From Lentzea aerocolonigenes (lineage in GTDB: Bacteria; Actinomycetota; Actinomycetes; Mycobacteriales; Pseudonocardiaceae), in the NCBI RefSeq assembly GCF_000955955.1, contig NZ_JYJG01000020.1:55789-119788 (forward strand): a DNA stretch of 64,000 bases, written 5' to 3'. This document shows positions 24,281 through 33,114 of this stretch, piece by piece. Position 1 is the first letter of the stretch, and the number at the start of each line of letters is the position of its first letter. Position numbers and translations under genes: made by a program. Below the pieces are notes generated by a model. The model was not told the origin of the DNA. It saw nothing but the letters and a program-made list of their open reading frames with translations, and made no database searches.

Positions 24281-25093
24281 ATGACACGGATTCAGCCCCG
24301 CTTCCGCACCATCGACGGCCTGTCGATCCGGTACGCGGAGAGCGCTGACAAGAAGCCCGCTGCCCTGCTCTTCAGCCCGTGGCCCGAGAGCATCTACGCC
24401 TACGACGCGACCTGGTCACGCCTCGCTGAGCACGCTCACCTGATCGCGGTCGACCTGCCCGGCTTCGGACACTCCGAGCTGCGCGCGGACCTGCTGACCC
24501 CGAAGGCGATGGGCGAGTTCATCGTGAAGATCGCCGACGCGTTCGACCTCGAGAAGCCGCACGCGGTCGGGCCGGACGTCGGCACCAGTGCGGTGCTGTT
24601 CGCCGCAGCCGCGAACCCGGGAAGGTTCCGCAGTGCCGTCATCGGCAGCGGCGGTGCGCTGGTGCCGACGGACCTGGGCAGCCCGCTGCGCGAGTGGGTG
24701 CACGACGAGGACATCTCGCCGTACCAGGCGATGGGCCCGAAGGACGTCGTGAACATCGCGATGGACGCGATCGACGGCTACGAGCTGCCCGACGTGGTGC
24801 GGCAGGACTATCTCGCCGCGTACCAGGGCACGCGGTTCTACGAGCAGATGGCGTACGTGCGCGCGTACCCGGCCCAGCTCGAGGAACTGGCCGAGCTGCT
24901 GCCCGCCATCACCACGCCGGTCCAGCTGCTCAACGGCAAGAACGACCCGGTGGTGCCGGTGTCGAACGTCGAGTACCTGCACGGCAAGCTGCCGAACAGC
25001 AAGCTCGACGTGATCGACGCCGGCCACTTCGCCTGGGAGGAGAACGCGGACGAGTACGCCCGCATGATCACCGAGTGGTGGCAGCAGAACTGA
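24281..25093 (+). CDS. Alpha/beta hydrolase with aspartate nucleophile (dehalogenase/epoxide hydrolase type)
   Basis: 270 residues. The nucleophile elbow is VGPDVGTSA with aspartate at about residue 99, not serine, as in haloalkane dehalogenases and epoxide hydrolases. LIAVDLPGFGHSELR precedes it; the likely acid is in NGKNDPVVPV and the base is the histidine of DAGHFAWEEN near residue 255. Instead of the usual HGxP oxyanion motif it has FSPWPES. Expression is probably TetR-controlled and induced by its substrate, suggesting a catabolic or detoxifying role. Confidence 0.82.
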   Translation: MTRIQPRFRTIDGLSIRYAESADKKPAALLFSPWPESIYAYDATWSRLAEHAHLIAVDLPGFGHSELRADLLTPKAMGEFIVKIADAFDLEKPHAVGPDVGTSAVLFAAAANPGRFRSAVIGSGGALVPTDLGSPLREWVHDEDISPYQAMGPKDVVNIAMDAIDGYELPDVVRQDYLAAYQGTRFYEQMAYVRAYPAQLEELAELLPAITTPVQLLNGKNDPVVPVSNVEYLHGKLPNSKLDVIDAGHFAWEENADEYARMITEWWQQN

Positions 25094-25096
25094 GGA

Positions 25097-25951
25097 TCAC
25101 CCGGCTGTACAAGTCGCGCCGTTGAGCGTGAACGACGACGGCGCCGAGTTGGCGCCGTTCACCGAACCGTTGAACCCCAGCGACACCGACCCGTCCGGCA
25201 CGAGCAGCGCGGTGTAGCCGGCGTTGGTAACGCTCACATCCGCGCCGGACTGGGACGACGTGGCGTTCCACATCTGCGTCACCTGCTGGCCGTCGGGGAA
25301 CCGCCAGCGCAACGTCCAGCCGTTGATCAGCGCACCGCTGACGTTGCGCACGGTCACCTCTGCCTGGAACGAACCGGGCCAGGTGCTGTTGATCCGGTAC
25401 ACGACAACGCACGGCGGCGAGGGCGGCGCTGGCGGTGTCTGGGTCTCCTGAGGTGGCTTGGCAGAGCTGGAAGCGGGCGGCGGAGGAGTCGTCGAGGTCG
25501 GACACTCCTTCCCCCACAGCCCGAGCTTTCCCTTGGCCGCCTTGGACTCCGCGTCCGTCATCGGGCCGCCGTCCACGCCCGTGGTGCGCAGGATGCCGTT
25601 CTTGACGGCCAGCAACGCGTAGTCCGCGCCGTCCTCCATCCGCAGCGTCACCTCGCCGGGCGTGATGCTGCCGACGTGGACTTCCTTGTCCAGCAACGTC
25701 TTCGTCGCGAACTCCAGAGCAGCGGCGGCAGCGCACGGCGACGGCTCGGCCAGCAGCGAGATGCGGGCCTTCCTGCCGTCGGTGAGTTCGACGGTACGGC
25801 CGTCGATCACGGCACGGACCTTTGTGGACGTCTCCTTCTCCGGCGACGGGGACGAGATCTGCGGTGCTGGCTTGGGCGTGCCGCCCTGCTCTGCCGTGCA
25901 GGCGGCGGTGAACAGGGTCAACAGCACCAAGAAGTGCTTCCGTGCTGCCAT
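25097..25951 (-). CDS. Lipoprotein with nuclease-like domain and CBM2 cellulose-binding domain
   Basis: 284 residues. Signal peptide with lipobox LFTAAC (Cys at about 18). Residues 45-150 read VRAVIDGRTVELTDGRKARISLLAEPSP and later GKLGLWGKEC, which follow the staphylococcal-nuclease pattern but lack the acidic catalytic residues (DGR in place of DGD). A Pro/Thr/Ser linker (about 152-180) leads to a CBM2 domain with conserved tryptophans and NGWTLRWRFPDGQQVTQMWNA. Probably surface-attached and polysaccharide-binding, with no nuclease activity. Both domain calls are by pattern. Confidence 0.72.
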   Translation of the reverse strand: MAARKHFLVLLTLFTAACTAEQGGTPKPAPQISSPSPEKETSTKVRAVIDGRTVELTDGRKARISLLAEPSPCAAAAALEFATKTLLDKEVHVGSITPGEVTLRMEDGADYALLAVKNGILRTTGVDGGPMTDAESKAAKGKLGLWGKECPTSTTPPPPASSSAKPPQETQTPPAPPSPPCVVVYRINSTWPGSFQAEVTVRNVSGALINGWTLRWRFPDGQQVTQMWNATSSQSGADVSVTNAGYTALLVPDGSVSLGFNGSVNGANSAPSSFTLNGATCTAG

Positions 25952-26107
25952 TGGGCAAACTTATCGCCGGAGGCAGCGCGCGCAATCGGCTGTTCGGAGT
26001 TGATCAACTCGCCTGGTTGATCCAAGACCGCCCGCGGCGCCGCGATCTGTGCGAGCGTGGTGAGGCCACAGTTGCGCGGATGGTTCCCTGCCGTTCACCG
26101 GCTCGTG

Positions 26108-26128
26108 GTGATCAACAGAAATGATCAC
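26108..26128. promoter_or_regulatory. Inverted repeat upstream of the secreted RNase
   Basis: GTGATCA, 7 bases, TGATCAC, lying 35 bases before the RNase start within the 211-base gap between divergent genes. The same gap has a 12-base direct repeat GGTTCCCTGCCG on each side of it. Possible operator; no promoter elements are convincing. Confidence 0.35.
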
Positions 26129-26162
26129 GACATCCAGGTTCCCTGCCGATGGAGGTCTTGAA

Positions 26163-26570
26163 GTGCACACCCTGCAACCGCACTGGACACGTCGCCTGCT
26201 CGCCGCTCTCGCCATCGTCGCGGCCGTGTTCAGCGTGACCACGGTCGTCGCGCCCGCCGCGGACGCCGCCGTCTACAACTCCTGCACGCAGTCCCGTTGT
26301 TCGGCGGCCCGCTCCGCCAACTCGACGTGGGCCTCGAAGGGCTACCCGGTCACACGCACCTGGTACTCCTGGCCGAACGGACAGTACAACTTCGCCGGCG
26401 GCGTCTTCCGCAACCAGGAGGGCCAGCTGCCGAGCGGCTCCTACCAGGAGTTCGACGTCTACCCGCGCGCCCGCGGTGCCGCCCGCGACGCCTACCGGAT
26501 CATCGTCAACATGAACTCCCGCGTCGTCTACTTCTCGCCGGACCACTACTCGAACTTCTACAAGCTGTAG
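26163..26570 (+). CDS. Secreted guanyl-specific ribonuclease (RNase Sa/T1 family)
   Basis: 135 residues from GTG at 26163, with GGAGG seven bases upstream. A signal peptide covers residues 1-36 (cleavage after DAA). The mature chain shows FRNQEGQLP, then QEFDVYPR (catalytic Glu about 96), RDAYRIIV (Arg about 112) and PDHYSNFY (His about 128), the Glu-Arg-His triad of microbial N1/T1 ribonucleases. It would cleave RNA 3' to guanine outside the cell. No barstar-like inhibitor gene lies next to it, as is usual for purely secreted enzymes. A strong hairpin follows. Confidence 0.85.
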   Translation: MHTLQPHWTRRLLAALAIVAAVFSVTTVVAPAADAAVYNSCTQSRCSAARSANSTWASKGYPVTRTWYSWPNGQYNFAGGVFRNQEGQLPSGSYQEFDVYPRARGAARDAYRIIVNMNSRVVYFSPDHYSNFYKL

Positions 26571-26579
26571 AGGCTCAGC

Positions 26580-26612
26580 GGGCGCTGCGGCCGAACCACG
26601 ACCGCAGCGCCC
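26580..26612 (+). terminator. Hairpin after the RNase gene
   Basis: GGGCGCTGCGG (26580-26590) and CCGCAGCGCCC (26602-26612) form a perfect 11-bp stem with an 11-base loop, ten bases past the stop. Intrinsic-type terminator without T-tract. Between here and the kup stop (26753) nothing convincing is seen. Confidence 0.8.
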
Positions 26613-26752
26613 ACCAGGTGCAACGCCGACGTGTCAGAGGTCGACCAGCACGTCCAGGACGCGTTTCACCGAGCTGCACGTGCCGCGCGAGACCTTCGGG
26701 CTCTCGGTGGACGGTTCCAGGTCCAGGTACCGCTGGAAGGCCTCTGTCGTGC

Positions 26753-28714
26753 CTAAACATCGATGTGGGCGCCCATGATCACTGTTCGCTCCCTGGGCAA
26801 TCCGAAGTGCTCGGCGGCGTCCGCGGTGATGTAGGACGTGGCGACGAAGAGCCGCTTGCGCCAGCCCGCCATCGTCGCCGCCCTGCCGCGTTGCAGCTCG
26901 ATCTTCGACAGGAAGTACCGCGCCTGGCCGAGGTCCAGTTCGCCCTCGGTCTGCGAGGGATCCAGCAACGCCAGCGCCGCGGGCACATCGGGCGTCTCCA
27001 TGTACCCGAAGCGAGCGCTCACGTGGATGATGCCGTCGTCGCCGTAGCCGAGCTCGTCGACCTCGATCCGGCGGTCCAGCGGCACACGCGGCACGGGTTC
27101 TGTCTCGATGGACACGATCACCACGCGTTCGTGCAGCACCCGGTTGTGCTCGACGTTGGCCCGCAACGCGAGCGGCGCGGTCTCCTTGCCGCGGTTGAGG
27201 AACACCGCGCAGCCGGGCACGCGGGTGAGCTCCTGGCCGCGCAGTTCCTCCACGAACGCCGTCAGCGACCCCTCGGCGTTGCCGCGGTTCCTGGTCACGA
27301 TCGCCCTGCCGCGCTGCCACGTCGTCATGACCGTGAACGCGGTGAGGCCGATCAGCAACGGCAGCCACGCGCCGTGCAGCAGCTTGGTCAGGTTGGCGGC
27401 GAGGAACAGCAGGTCGACACCGAGCAGCACCACGCACCCGAGCGCGATCGCCCAGGCCGGCGCCTTGAACTTCAGCCGTGAGATGAACAGGAACAACGTT
27501 GTGGTGATCGTGATCGTGCCGGTCACCGCCATGCCGAACGCGAACGCGAGCGCCGCCGAGCTGCGGAACGCGAACACCAGCGTCAGCACCGACACCATCA
27601 GCAGCCAGTTGATCCACGGCACGTAGATCTGCCCGATCGTCGACTCCGACGTGTGCGCGATGCGCAACCGCGGCAGGTACCCGAGCTGCGCGGCCTGCGA
27701 CGCCACCGAGTACGCGCCGGTGATCACGGCCTGCGAGGCGATCACGGTCGCCGCCGTCGCCAGCACCACCATGGGCCAGCGTCCCCACTCGGGCACGAGC
27801 AGGAAGAACGGCCCGCTGACGTTCTTCTCGTCCGCGAGGATCAGCGCGCCCTGCCCCAGGTAGCTCAGCACACAAGCGGGCAGCACCAGGAACAACCATC
27901 CGCGCGCGATCGCGGGCCGGCCGAAGTGCCCCATGTCCGCGTAGAGCGCCTCGGCACCCGTCACCGCCAGCACCACCGCCGCCAGCGCGAAGAACGCGGT
28001 GCCGAAGTGCCCGAACAAGAAGCCGAGCGCGTACGTCGGCGACAACGCCTTGATGATCTCCGGATGGCTCGCGATCCCGACGATCCCGGCCGCGCCGATC
28101 GCCGTGAACCACAGGATCATGATGGGCCCGAAGAACCGCCCGACCGCCGCGCTTCCCCTGCGCTGCACCAGGAACAGTCCCACGATGATCACCGCGGTGA
28201 TCGGCACGACGAACCGCTCCAGCTCCGGCTGGACGACCTTCAGACCCTCCACGGCGGACAGCACCGAGATCGCGGGCGTGATCATGCTGTCGCCGAAGAA
28301 CAGTGCCGCGCCGAAGATGCCCAGCGCCGCGAGCGTCGCCGCCGCTTTCCTGCCCTGCTTGGCCTTCCACCGCCGCAGCAGGGTGATGAGGGCCATGATG
28401 CCGCCCTCGCCGTCGTTGTCGACCCGCATCGCCAGGAACACGTACGTGATCGTCACGATGATCATGACCGACCAGAAGATGAGCGAGACCACGCCGTAGA
28501 CGTTGTCCACGCTCACCGGCACCGGATGCGGGTCCGTGGGACTGAAGACCGTCTGGATCGTGTAGATCGGGCTGGTGCCGATGTCGCCGAACACGACGCC
28601 GAGCGCCCCGACGATCACCGCCAGCCGGACCGTGTCGTGCGCCAGCTTCTGCCGATCTTCCACGACCGCAAGATAACCGCAGGACCGGGCGATCGCACGA
28701 CCAATCTTTGACAT
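26753..28714 (-). CDS. kup: Kup-type low-affinity potassium transporter
   Basis: 653 residues from ATG at 28714; an ATG at 28720 is also possible but lies inside the CsoR-type operator. The HAK/KUP signature GVVFGDIGTSPIYT occurs near residue 40, followed by twelve membrane segments to about residue 465 and a cytoplasmic C-terminal domain ending TVIMGAHIDV. It imports potassium, probably with protons. Divergent from the csoR-copA operon with the start codon touching the copper operator. Confidence 0.93.
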   Translation of the reverse strand: MSKIGRAIARSCGYLAVVEDRQKLAHDTVRLAVIVGALGVVFGDIGTSPIYTIQTVFSPTDPHPVPVSVDNVYGVVSLIFWSVMIIVTITYVFLAMRVDNDGEGGIMALITLLRRWKAKQGRKAAATLAALGIFGAALFFGDSMITPAISVLSAVEGLKVVQPELERFVVPITAVIIVGLFLVQRRGSAAVGRFFGPIMILWFTAIGAAGIVGIASHPEIIKALSPTYALGFLFGHFGTAFFALAAVVLAVTGAEALYADMGHFGRPAIARGWLFLVLPACVLSYLGQGALILADEKNVSGPFFLLVPEWGRWPMVVLATAATVIASQAVITGAYSVASQAAQLGYLPRLRIAHTSESTIGQIYVPWINWLLMVSVLTLVFAFRSSAALAFAFGMAVTGTITITTTLFLFISRLKFKAPAWAIALGCVVLLGVDLLFLAANLTKLLHGAWLPLLIGLTAFTVMTTWQRGRAIVTRNRGNAEGSLTAFVEELRGQELTRVPGCAVFLNRGKETAPLALRANVEHNRVLHERVVIVSIETEPVPRVPLDRRIEVDELGYGDDGIIHVSARFGYMETPDVPAALALLDPSQTEGELDLGQARYFLSKIELQRGRAATMAGWRKRLFVATSYITADAAEHFGLPRERTVIMGAHIDV

Positions 28715-28738
28715 ACCCATACCCCCCTAGGGTATAAA
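28708..28738 (+). promoter_or_regulatory. CsoR operator and promoter of the copper operon
   Basis: ATACCC-CCCTA-GGGTAT (28719-28735) is the classic CsoR-type palindrome. TTGACA (28708-28713) and TATAAA (28733-28738) flank it with a long 19-base spacer. Copper binding to CsoR should release the site. Confidence 0.78.
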
Positions 28739-28805
28739 TGCCTCGAGCCCACCGCTCCCCCGGCGTCACCAGCCGGCCGCGCGGTGGCAGGAGAAGGAGC
28801 GAGAC

Positions 28806-29087
28806 ATGCACGGCTACGCCGAGAACAAGGACGCCCACCTGCGCCGCCTCCGCCGGATCGAGGGGCAGGTCCGCGGTCTGCAGCGGATGATCGAGAACGA
28901 CGAGTACTGCATCGACGTGCTCACTCAGATCTCCGCTGCCACCAGGGCGTTGCAGGCGGTCTCACTGGGGTTGCTCGACGAGCACCTCAAGCACTGCGTG
29001 AGCCAGGCCATCAGCGAGGGCGGCACCGCGGCCGACGCGAAGATCGCGGAAGCCAGTGACGCCATCGCCCGCCTGGTCCGTTCCTGA
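28806..29087 (+). CDS. csoR: Copper-sensing repressor CsoR
   Basis: 93 residues, all-helical DUF156 protein: HLRRLRRIEGQVRGLQRMIEN followed by the copper ligands Cys35, His60 and Cys64 in EYCIDV and EHLKHC. These match the Cys-His-Cys set of mycobacterial CsoR. It represses its own operon, which continues with a His-rich exported protein and a copper P-type ATPase. Start ATG with AGGAG 6-10 bases upstream. Confidence 0.95.
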   Translation: MHGYAENKDAHLRRLRRIEGQVRGLQRMIENDEYCIDVLTQISAATRALQAVSLGLLDEHLKHCVSQAISEGGTAADAKIAEASDAIARLVRS

Positions 29088-29104
29088 CCCGTGAGGAGAA
29101 AGCC

Positions 29105-29953
29105 GTGAAGACCGGTCCCAAGGTCGCCGTCTACGGGCTGGCGCTGGCCGTCGTCTTCGGTGGCACGTGGGCGGCGGGCGCCGCCGTGGGCACGCCGCCA
29201 CCGAAAGCCGACGAGGCCATGGCGCACAACGAGAGCGCTGGGCACGACGAGCACGAGGCCGAACCGGGCAAGCTGCCACCGGGACTGTCCGTTTCGGACA
29301 ACGGCTACACCCTGAAACTGCACGAGAACTCCTCGCTCGGCTTCCACATCAACGGACCGGACGGCAAGCCGGTCACCAAGTTCGACGTGGAGCACGAGAA
29401 GCGGCTGCACCTGATCGTCGTCCGCCGGGACGGGTCGAACTTCCAGCACGTCCACCCGGAAATGGCACCGGACGGCAGGTGGCAGGTGCCGCTCACACTC
29501 GGCCAAGCGGGCAGCTACCGGGTGTTCGCCGACTTCAAACCGGAAGGCGGCCCCAAGACCACGCTCGGCGCCGACATCCAGAAGGCCGGCGACTACCAGC
29601 CGCGGCAGCACGAGGTCAGCCGCACGTTCACCGTCGACGGCTACGAGGTAACCCTCCAGGGCGACCTCACCGTCAACGCGGCGTCGACCCTGACCGTGCA
29701 AGTCACCAAGAACGGCCAACCGGTCACCGACCTGCAGAACTACCTGGGCGCCAAGGGACACCTGGTCGCGCTGCGGGCAGCCGACCTCGCGTACCTGCAC
29801 GTGCACCCCGAGGACGGCGACCAGGTGAAGTTCGCGGTCGAGGTGCCGACGGACGGGACCTACCGGCTGTTCCTGGACTTCCAGCACGAGAACGAGGTCC
29901 GCACCGCGGAGTTCACGCTCACAACGCACGAGGAGGGCGGTCATGGCCACTGA
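29105..29953 (+). CDS. Membrane-anchored His-rich protein of the copper operon
   Basis: 282 residues from GTG at 29105 with GAGGAG upstream. One N-terminal hydrophobic helix (residues 8-30) then a His-rich stretch [14 protein letters not shown], and two beta-rich halves each with a histidine cluster: [12 protein letters not shown] and [10 protein letters not shown]; the chain ends EEGGHGH. The layout suggests an extracytoplasmic copper-binding or copper-delivering protein; homologues are often next to CopA genes. No enzymatic motif is visible. It overlaps copA by 11 bases, so expression is coupled. Confidence 0.78.
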   Translation: MKTGPKVAVYGLALAVVFGGTWAAGAAVGTPPPKADEAMAHNESAGHDEHEAEPGKLPPGLSVSDNGYTLKLHENSSLGFHINGPDGKPVTKFDVEHEKRLHLIVVRRDGSNFQHVHPEMAPDGRWQVPLTLGQAGSYRVFADFKPEGGPKTTLGADIQKAGDYQPRQHEVSRTFTVDGYEVTLQGDLTVNAASTLTVQVTKNGQPVTDLQNYLGAKGHLVALRAADLAYLHVHPEDGDQVKFAVEVPTDGTYRLFLDFQHENEVRTAEFTLTTHEEGGHGH

Positions 29954-32141
29954 AGCCACCTCTGGCACCGTCGAGATCTCGATCGGCGGCATGACCTGCG
30001 CTTCCTGCGCCGCGCGGATCGAGCGCAAGCTCAACAAGCTGGACGGCGTCGAGGCCTCGGTCAACTACGCGACCGAGAAGGCCCGCATCAGCTACGCGGG
30101 CGACCTCACGCCCGCCGACCTGGTGAAGGTCGTCGAGGACACCGGCTACACCGCCGAACTCCCCGCCGCCGAGGAACCGGAGGAAGAACACGACCCGACG
30201 AGCACGCTCAAGCAGCGGCTGATCACGTCGGCGGTGCTGGCCGTGCCGGTGATCGCGCTCGCGATGATCCCGACCCTGCAGTTCACCTACTGGCAGTGGT
30301 TGTCGCTCGCGCTTGCCGGACCGGTCGTCACCTACGCCGCGTGGCCGTTCCACAAGGCCGCGTGGACGAACCTCAAACACGGCGCCGCCACGATGGACAC
30401 GCTGATCTCCATCGGCGTCGGCGCGGCGTTCCTGTGGTCGCTCTACGCGCTGTTCCTGGGCACCGCGGGCACTCCGGGCATGACGCACGGGTTCACGTTC
30501 ACCATCGAGCGGATGGCCGGCACCGGCAACATCTACCTCGAGGTCGCGGCGGGCGTGACGACGTTCATCCTGACCGGTCGCTACTTCGAGGCGCGGTCGA
30601 AGCGCCGTGCCGGAGCAGCTCTGAAGGCACTCCTCGAACTCGGCGCCAAGGACGTCGCGGTCATCGAGGACGGCCGCGAGGTCCGCATCCCGACCGGCCA
30701 GCTGAAAGCGGGCGACCGGTTCGTCGTGCGCCCTGGCGAGAAGATCGCCACCGACGGCGTCATCGAGGAAGGCAGCTCCGCGGTCGACGCGAGCATGCTC
30801 ACCGGTGAGTCCGTGCCGGTCGAGGTGCGGCCGGGCGACGCGGTCGTCGGCGCCACGGTCAACGCGGGCGGCAGGCTCGTCGTCCGGGCCACGAGGATCG
30901 GCTCGGACACGCAGCTCGCGCAGATGGCGAAGCTGGTCGAGGACGCGCAGAACGGCAAGGCCGAGGTGCAACGCCTCGCCGACCGGATCTCCGCGGTCTT
31001 CGTGCCGATCGTGATCGCTCTCGCCGTGGGCACGCTGGGCTTCTGGCTCGGCACGGGCGGCGGCGCGGGCGCGGCGTTCACGGCGGCGGTCGCGGTGCTG
31101 ATCATCGCGTGCCCGTGTGCGCTGGGCCTGGCGACGCCGACCGCGCTGCTCGTCGGCACCGGCCGCGGTGCCCAGCTCGGCATCCTGATCAAGGGTCCGG
31201 AGGTGCTGGAGTCCACCCGCCGCGTCGACACGGTCGTGCTCGACAAGACCGGAACCGTCACCACCGGCCAGATGAGCTTGGTGAGCGTTCACACCGCCGA
31301 GGACGAGGAGGAGGTTCTCAAGCTCGCGGGAGCGTTGGAACACGCCTCGGAGCACCCGATCGCCAAGGCCATCGTCAAGGCGGCGGGCGAGGTGCCGGTC
31401 GTCGAGGACTTCCAGAACGTCGAAGGTCTTGGCGTGCAAGGCGTTGTGAACGGTCACGCGGTGCTCGTCGGCCGCGCGAAGCTGCTCAACGACTGGAGCG
31501 TCCAGCTCGACCCGGCGCTCACCGAAGCGAAGGAAGCCGCGGAACGACAGGGCCGGACAGCGGTGCTGGTCGCGTGGGACGGCAGGGCCCGCGCGGTCCT
31601 GGTCGTGGCGGACACCGTCAAGCCGACGTCGAAGGAAGCCGTCGCAGGCCTCAAGAAGCTCGGTTTGCGTCCTGTGCTGCTGACCGGCGACAACGAGGCA
31701 GCAGCGCGCACAGTTGCCTCTGAGGTGGGCATCGACGAGGTGATCGCCGAGGTGCTGCCCGCGGACAAGGTCGACGTCGTGAAGCGCTTGCAGGACGAGG
31801 GCCGCGTGGTCGCGATGGTCGGCGACGGCGTGAACGACGCCGCCGCGCTCGCCCAGGCCGACCTGGGCCTCGCCATGGGCACCGGCACGGACGTCGCGAT
31901 CGAGGCCAGCGACCTCACCCTGGTGCGCGGTGACCTCAACGCCGCCGTGGACGCGATCCGGCTGTCCAGGCGCACGCTCACAACGATCAAGGGCAACCTG
32001 TTCTGGGCGTTCGCCTACAACGTCGCCGGGCTCCCGCTGGCCGCATTCGGCCTGCTCAACCCGATGATCGCGGGCGCGGCGATGGCGTTCTCGTCGGTGT
32101 TCGTGGTCAGCAACAGCCTGCGCCTGCGCAACTTCCGCTGA
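29943..32141 (+). CDS. copA: Copper-exporting P1B-type ATPase CopA
   Basis: 732 residues. An N-terminal heavy-metal-associated domain has GGMTCASC (Cys19, Cys22). The transmembrane CPC motif is at about residues 390-392, the phosphorylated aspartate in DKTGT at about 434, the HP motif in [10 protein letters not shown], and the hinge [14 protein letters not shown]. This is the full Cu(I)-ATPase set. It pumps cytosolic Cu(I) outwards. Third gene of the csoR operon; no terminator hairpin is evident after it. Confidence 0.96.
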   Translation: MATEATSGTVEISIGGMTCASCAARIERKLNKLDGVEASVNYATEKARISYAGDLTPADLVKVVEDTGYTAELPAAEEPEEEHDPTSTLKQRLITSAVLAVPVIALAMIPTLQFTYWQWLSLALAGPVVTYAAWPFHKAAWTNLKHGAATMDTLISIGVGAAFLWSLYALFLGTAGTPGMTHGFTFTIERMAGTGNIYLEVAAGVTTFILTGRYFEARSKRRAGAALKALLELGAKDVAVIEDGREVRIPTGQLKAGDRFVVRPGEKIATDGVIEEGSSAVDASMLTGESVPVEVRPGDAVVGATVNAGGRLVVRATRIGSDTQLAQMAKLVEDAQNGKAEVQRLADRISAVFVPIVIALAVGTLGFWLGTGGGAGAAFTAAVAVLIIACPCALGLATPTALLVGTGRGAQLGILIKGPEVLESTRRVDTVVLDKTGTVTTGQMSLVSVHTAEDEEEVLKLAGALEHASEHPIAKAIVKAAGEVPVVEDFQNVEGLGVQGVVNGHAVLVGRAKLLNDWSVQLDPALTEAKEAAERQGRTAVLVAWDGRARAVLVVADTVKPTSKEAVAGLKKLGLRPVLLTGDNEAAARTVASEVGIDEVIAEVLPADKVDVVKRLQDEGRVVAMVGDGVNDAAALAQADLGLAMGTGTDVAIEASDLTLVRGDLNAAVDAIRLSRRTLTTIKGNLFWAFAYNVAGLPLAAFGLLNPMIAGAAMAFSSVFVVSNSLRLRNFR

Positions 32142-32212
32142 CCGGCTGACACGACCCTCACGGGCGGTTTCGTAGCCTCGGCACATCCCTCTTCCAGCCA
32201 GAAGGAGCAGAT

Positions 32213-33052
32213 GTGCCGAGGTTTGCCCTGGTCGTGGCGCTGCTCACGGCGCTGGCCGCGTGCACCTCGCCCCCGCCCGCACCCGCGCCGGCACCTACGT
32301 CGAGCAGCACACAGCCACCAGCTCAGCAGCAGGTCTACGTGTCGATCGGCGACTCCTACGCGACGGGCCTCGCGCCGGGCGGACCCGGTGAGAGCTTCGC
32401 CCAGATCGTCGCGAAGAAGTCCGATCTCAAGCTCCTCAACCTGGCCTGCAACGGCGCCACCTCCGCCGACCTCGCCACCAAGCCCGCGTGCGGGCCGGAG
32501 GCGGCCGGCAGGACCCAGCTCGACGCGGCCGTCGAGGCGTTGCGCGGCAAGAACACCGGGCTGGTCACCGTCGTGGTCGGCGGCAACGACCTGGTGCCGT
32601 GCGCGGTGGCCCAGGACCCGGTGCAGTGCGCGTCCAGGACCGTCGCCGACATCAGGACCAACGTCGCCGCCACGCTCACCCGCCTGCGGGAGGCCGCGCC
32701 GGACGTCAAGATCGTCGGGCTGACCTACCCGGACGTGTTCCTCGGCGCCTGGGTGAACCCGTCCTTCCCCAACGGGAAGAACATCGCCCGTCTGTCGGTC
32801 ACGATGTTCCAGGACTTCAACACCACGATCGCGGCCGAGTACGCGAAGTTCGGCGCCAGGTTCGCCGACGTCACCAGGACGACCGGCGCCTACAGCGACC
32901 TGGCCGAGCTCACCCAGGACCCGAAATACGGCCAAATCCCGTCCTCGGTCGCCAAGGTGTGCACGCTCACATACTTCTGCGACCGCACCGACGTGCACCC
33001 GACTCCGGCAGGCCACCAGGCCATCGCGGAGGCCGTGGCCGCGGTGGGCTGA
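32213..33052 (+). CDS. SGNH/GDSL hydrolase lipoprotein, copy 1
   Basis: 279 residues from GTG at 32213 (AAGGAG upstream). Signal peptide with lipobox ALAAC (Cys about 17), then a Pro/Ala linker. SGNH blocks are clear: VSIGDSYATG (Ser about 46), LACNGATSADL, VVGGNDL, and DVHPTPAGHQAIAE with the catalytic Asp/His near the C-terminus. Probably a secreted, membrane-tethered esterase or lipase. It is adjacent to a tandem paralogue with the same upstream region. Confidence 0.88.
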   Translation: MPRFALVVALLTALAACTSPPPAPAPAPTSSSTQPPAQQQVYVSIGDSYATGLAPGGPGESFAQIVAKKSDLKLLNLACNGATSADLATKPACGPEAAGRTQLDAAVEALRGKNTGLVTVVVGGNDLVPCAVAQDPVQCASRTVADIRTNVAATLTRLREAAPDVKIVGLTYPDVFLGAWVNPSFPNGKNIARLSVTMFQDFNTTIAAEYAKFGARFADVTRTTGAYSDLAELTQDPKYGQIPSSVAKVCTLTYFCDRTDVHPTPAGHQAIAEAVAAVG

Positions 33053-33114
33053 CAGCACTCTCACCGCCGGTTCCGTACCCTCGACCCATCGGTGTCGAAT
33101 GAGAAGGAGCCCGC

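Noticed and set aside
25997..26010. Perfect 14-base palindrome GAGTTGATCAACTC in the gap before the RNase gene
   Set aside because: A few perfect 14-base palindromes are expected by chance in 64 kb and no second copy supports it.
26163..26570. RNase as a polymorphic toxin with immunity gene
   Set aside because: It has a plain Sec signal, no toxin-delivery domain and no adjacent small inhibitor gene; a simple secreted RNase is the better reading.
26634..26759. Protein-like minus-strand stretch after kup (EAFQRYLDLEPSTESPK and RVLDVLVDL)
   Set aside because: No start codon or ribosome site belongs to it and it is open only as an extension of a shadow frame of kup; possibly a remnant, not supportable as a gene.
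29919..32186. 755-codon frame antisense to copA
   Set aside because: High-GC codon bias leaves the antisense frame open; composition is Arg/His/Gly-rich and no motif is present, while copA has every family motif.
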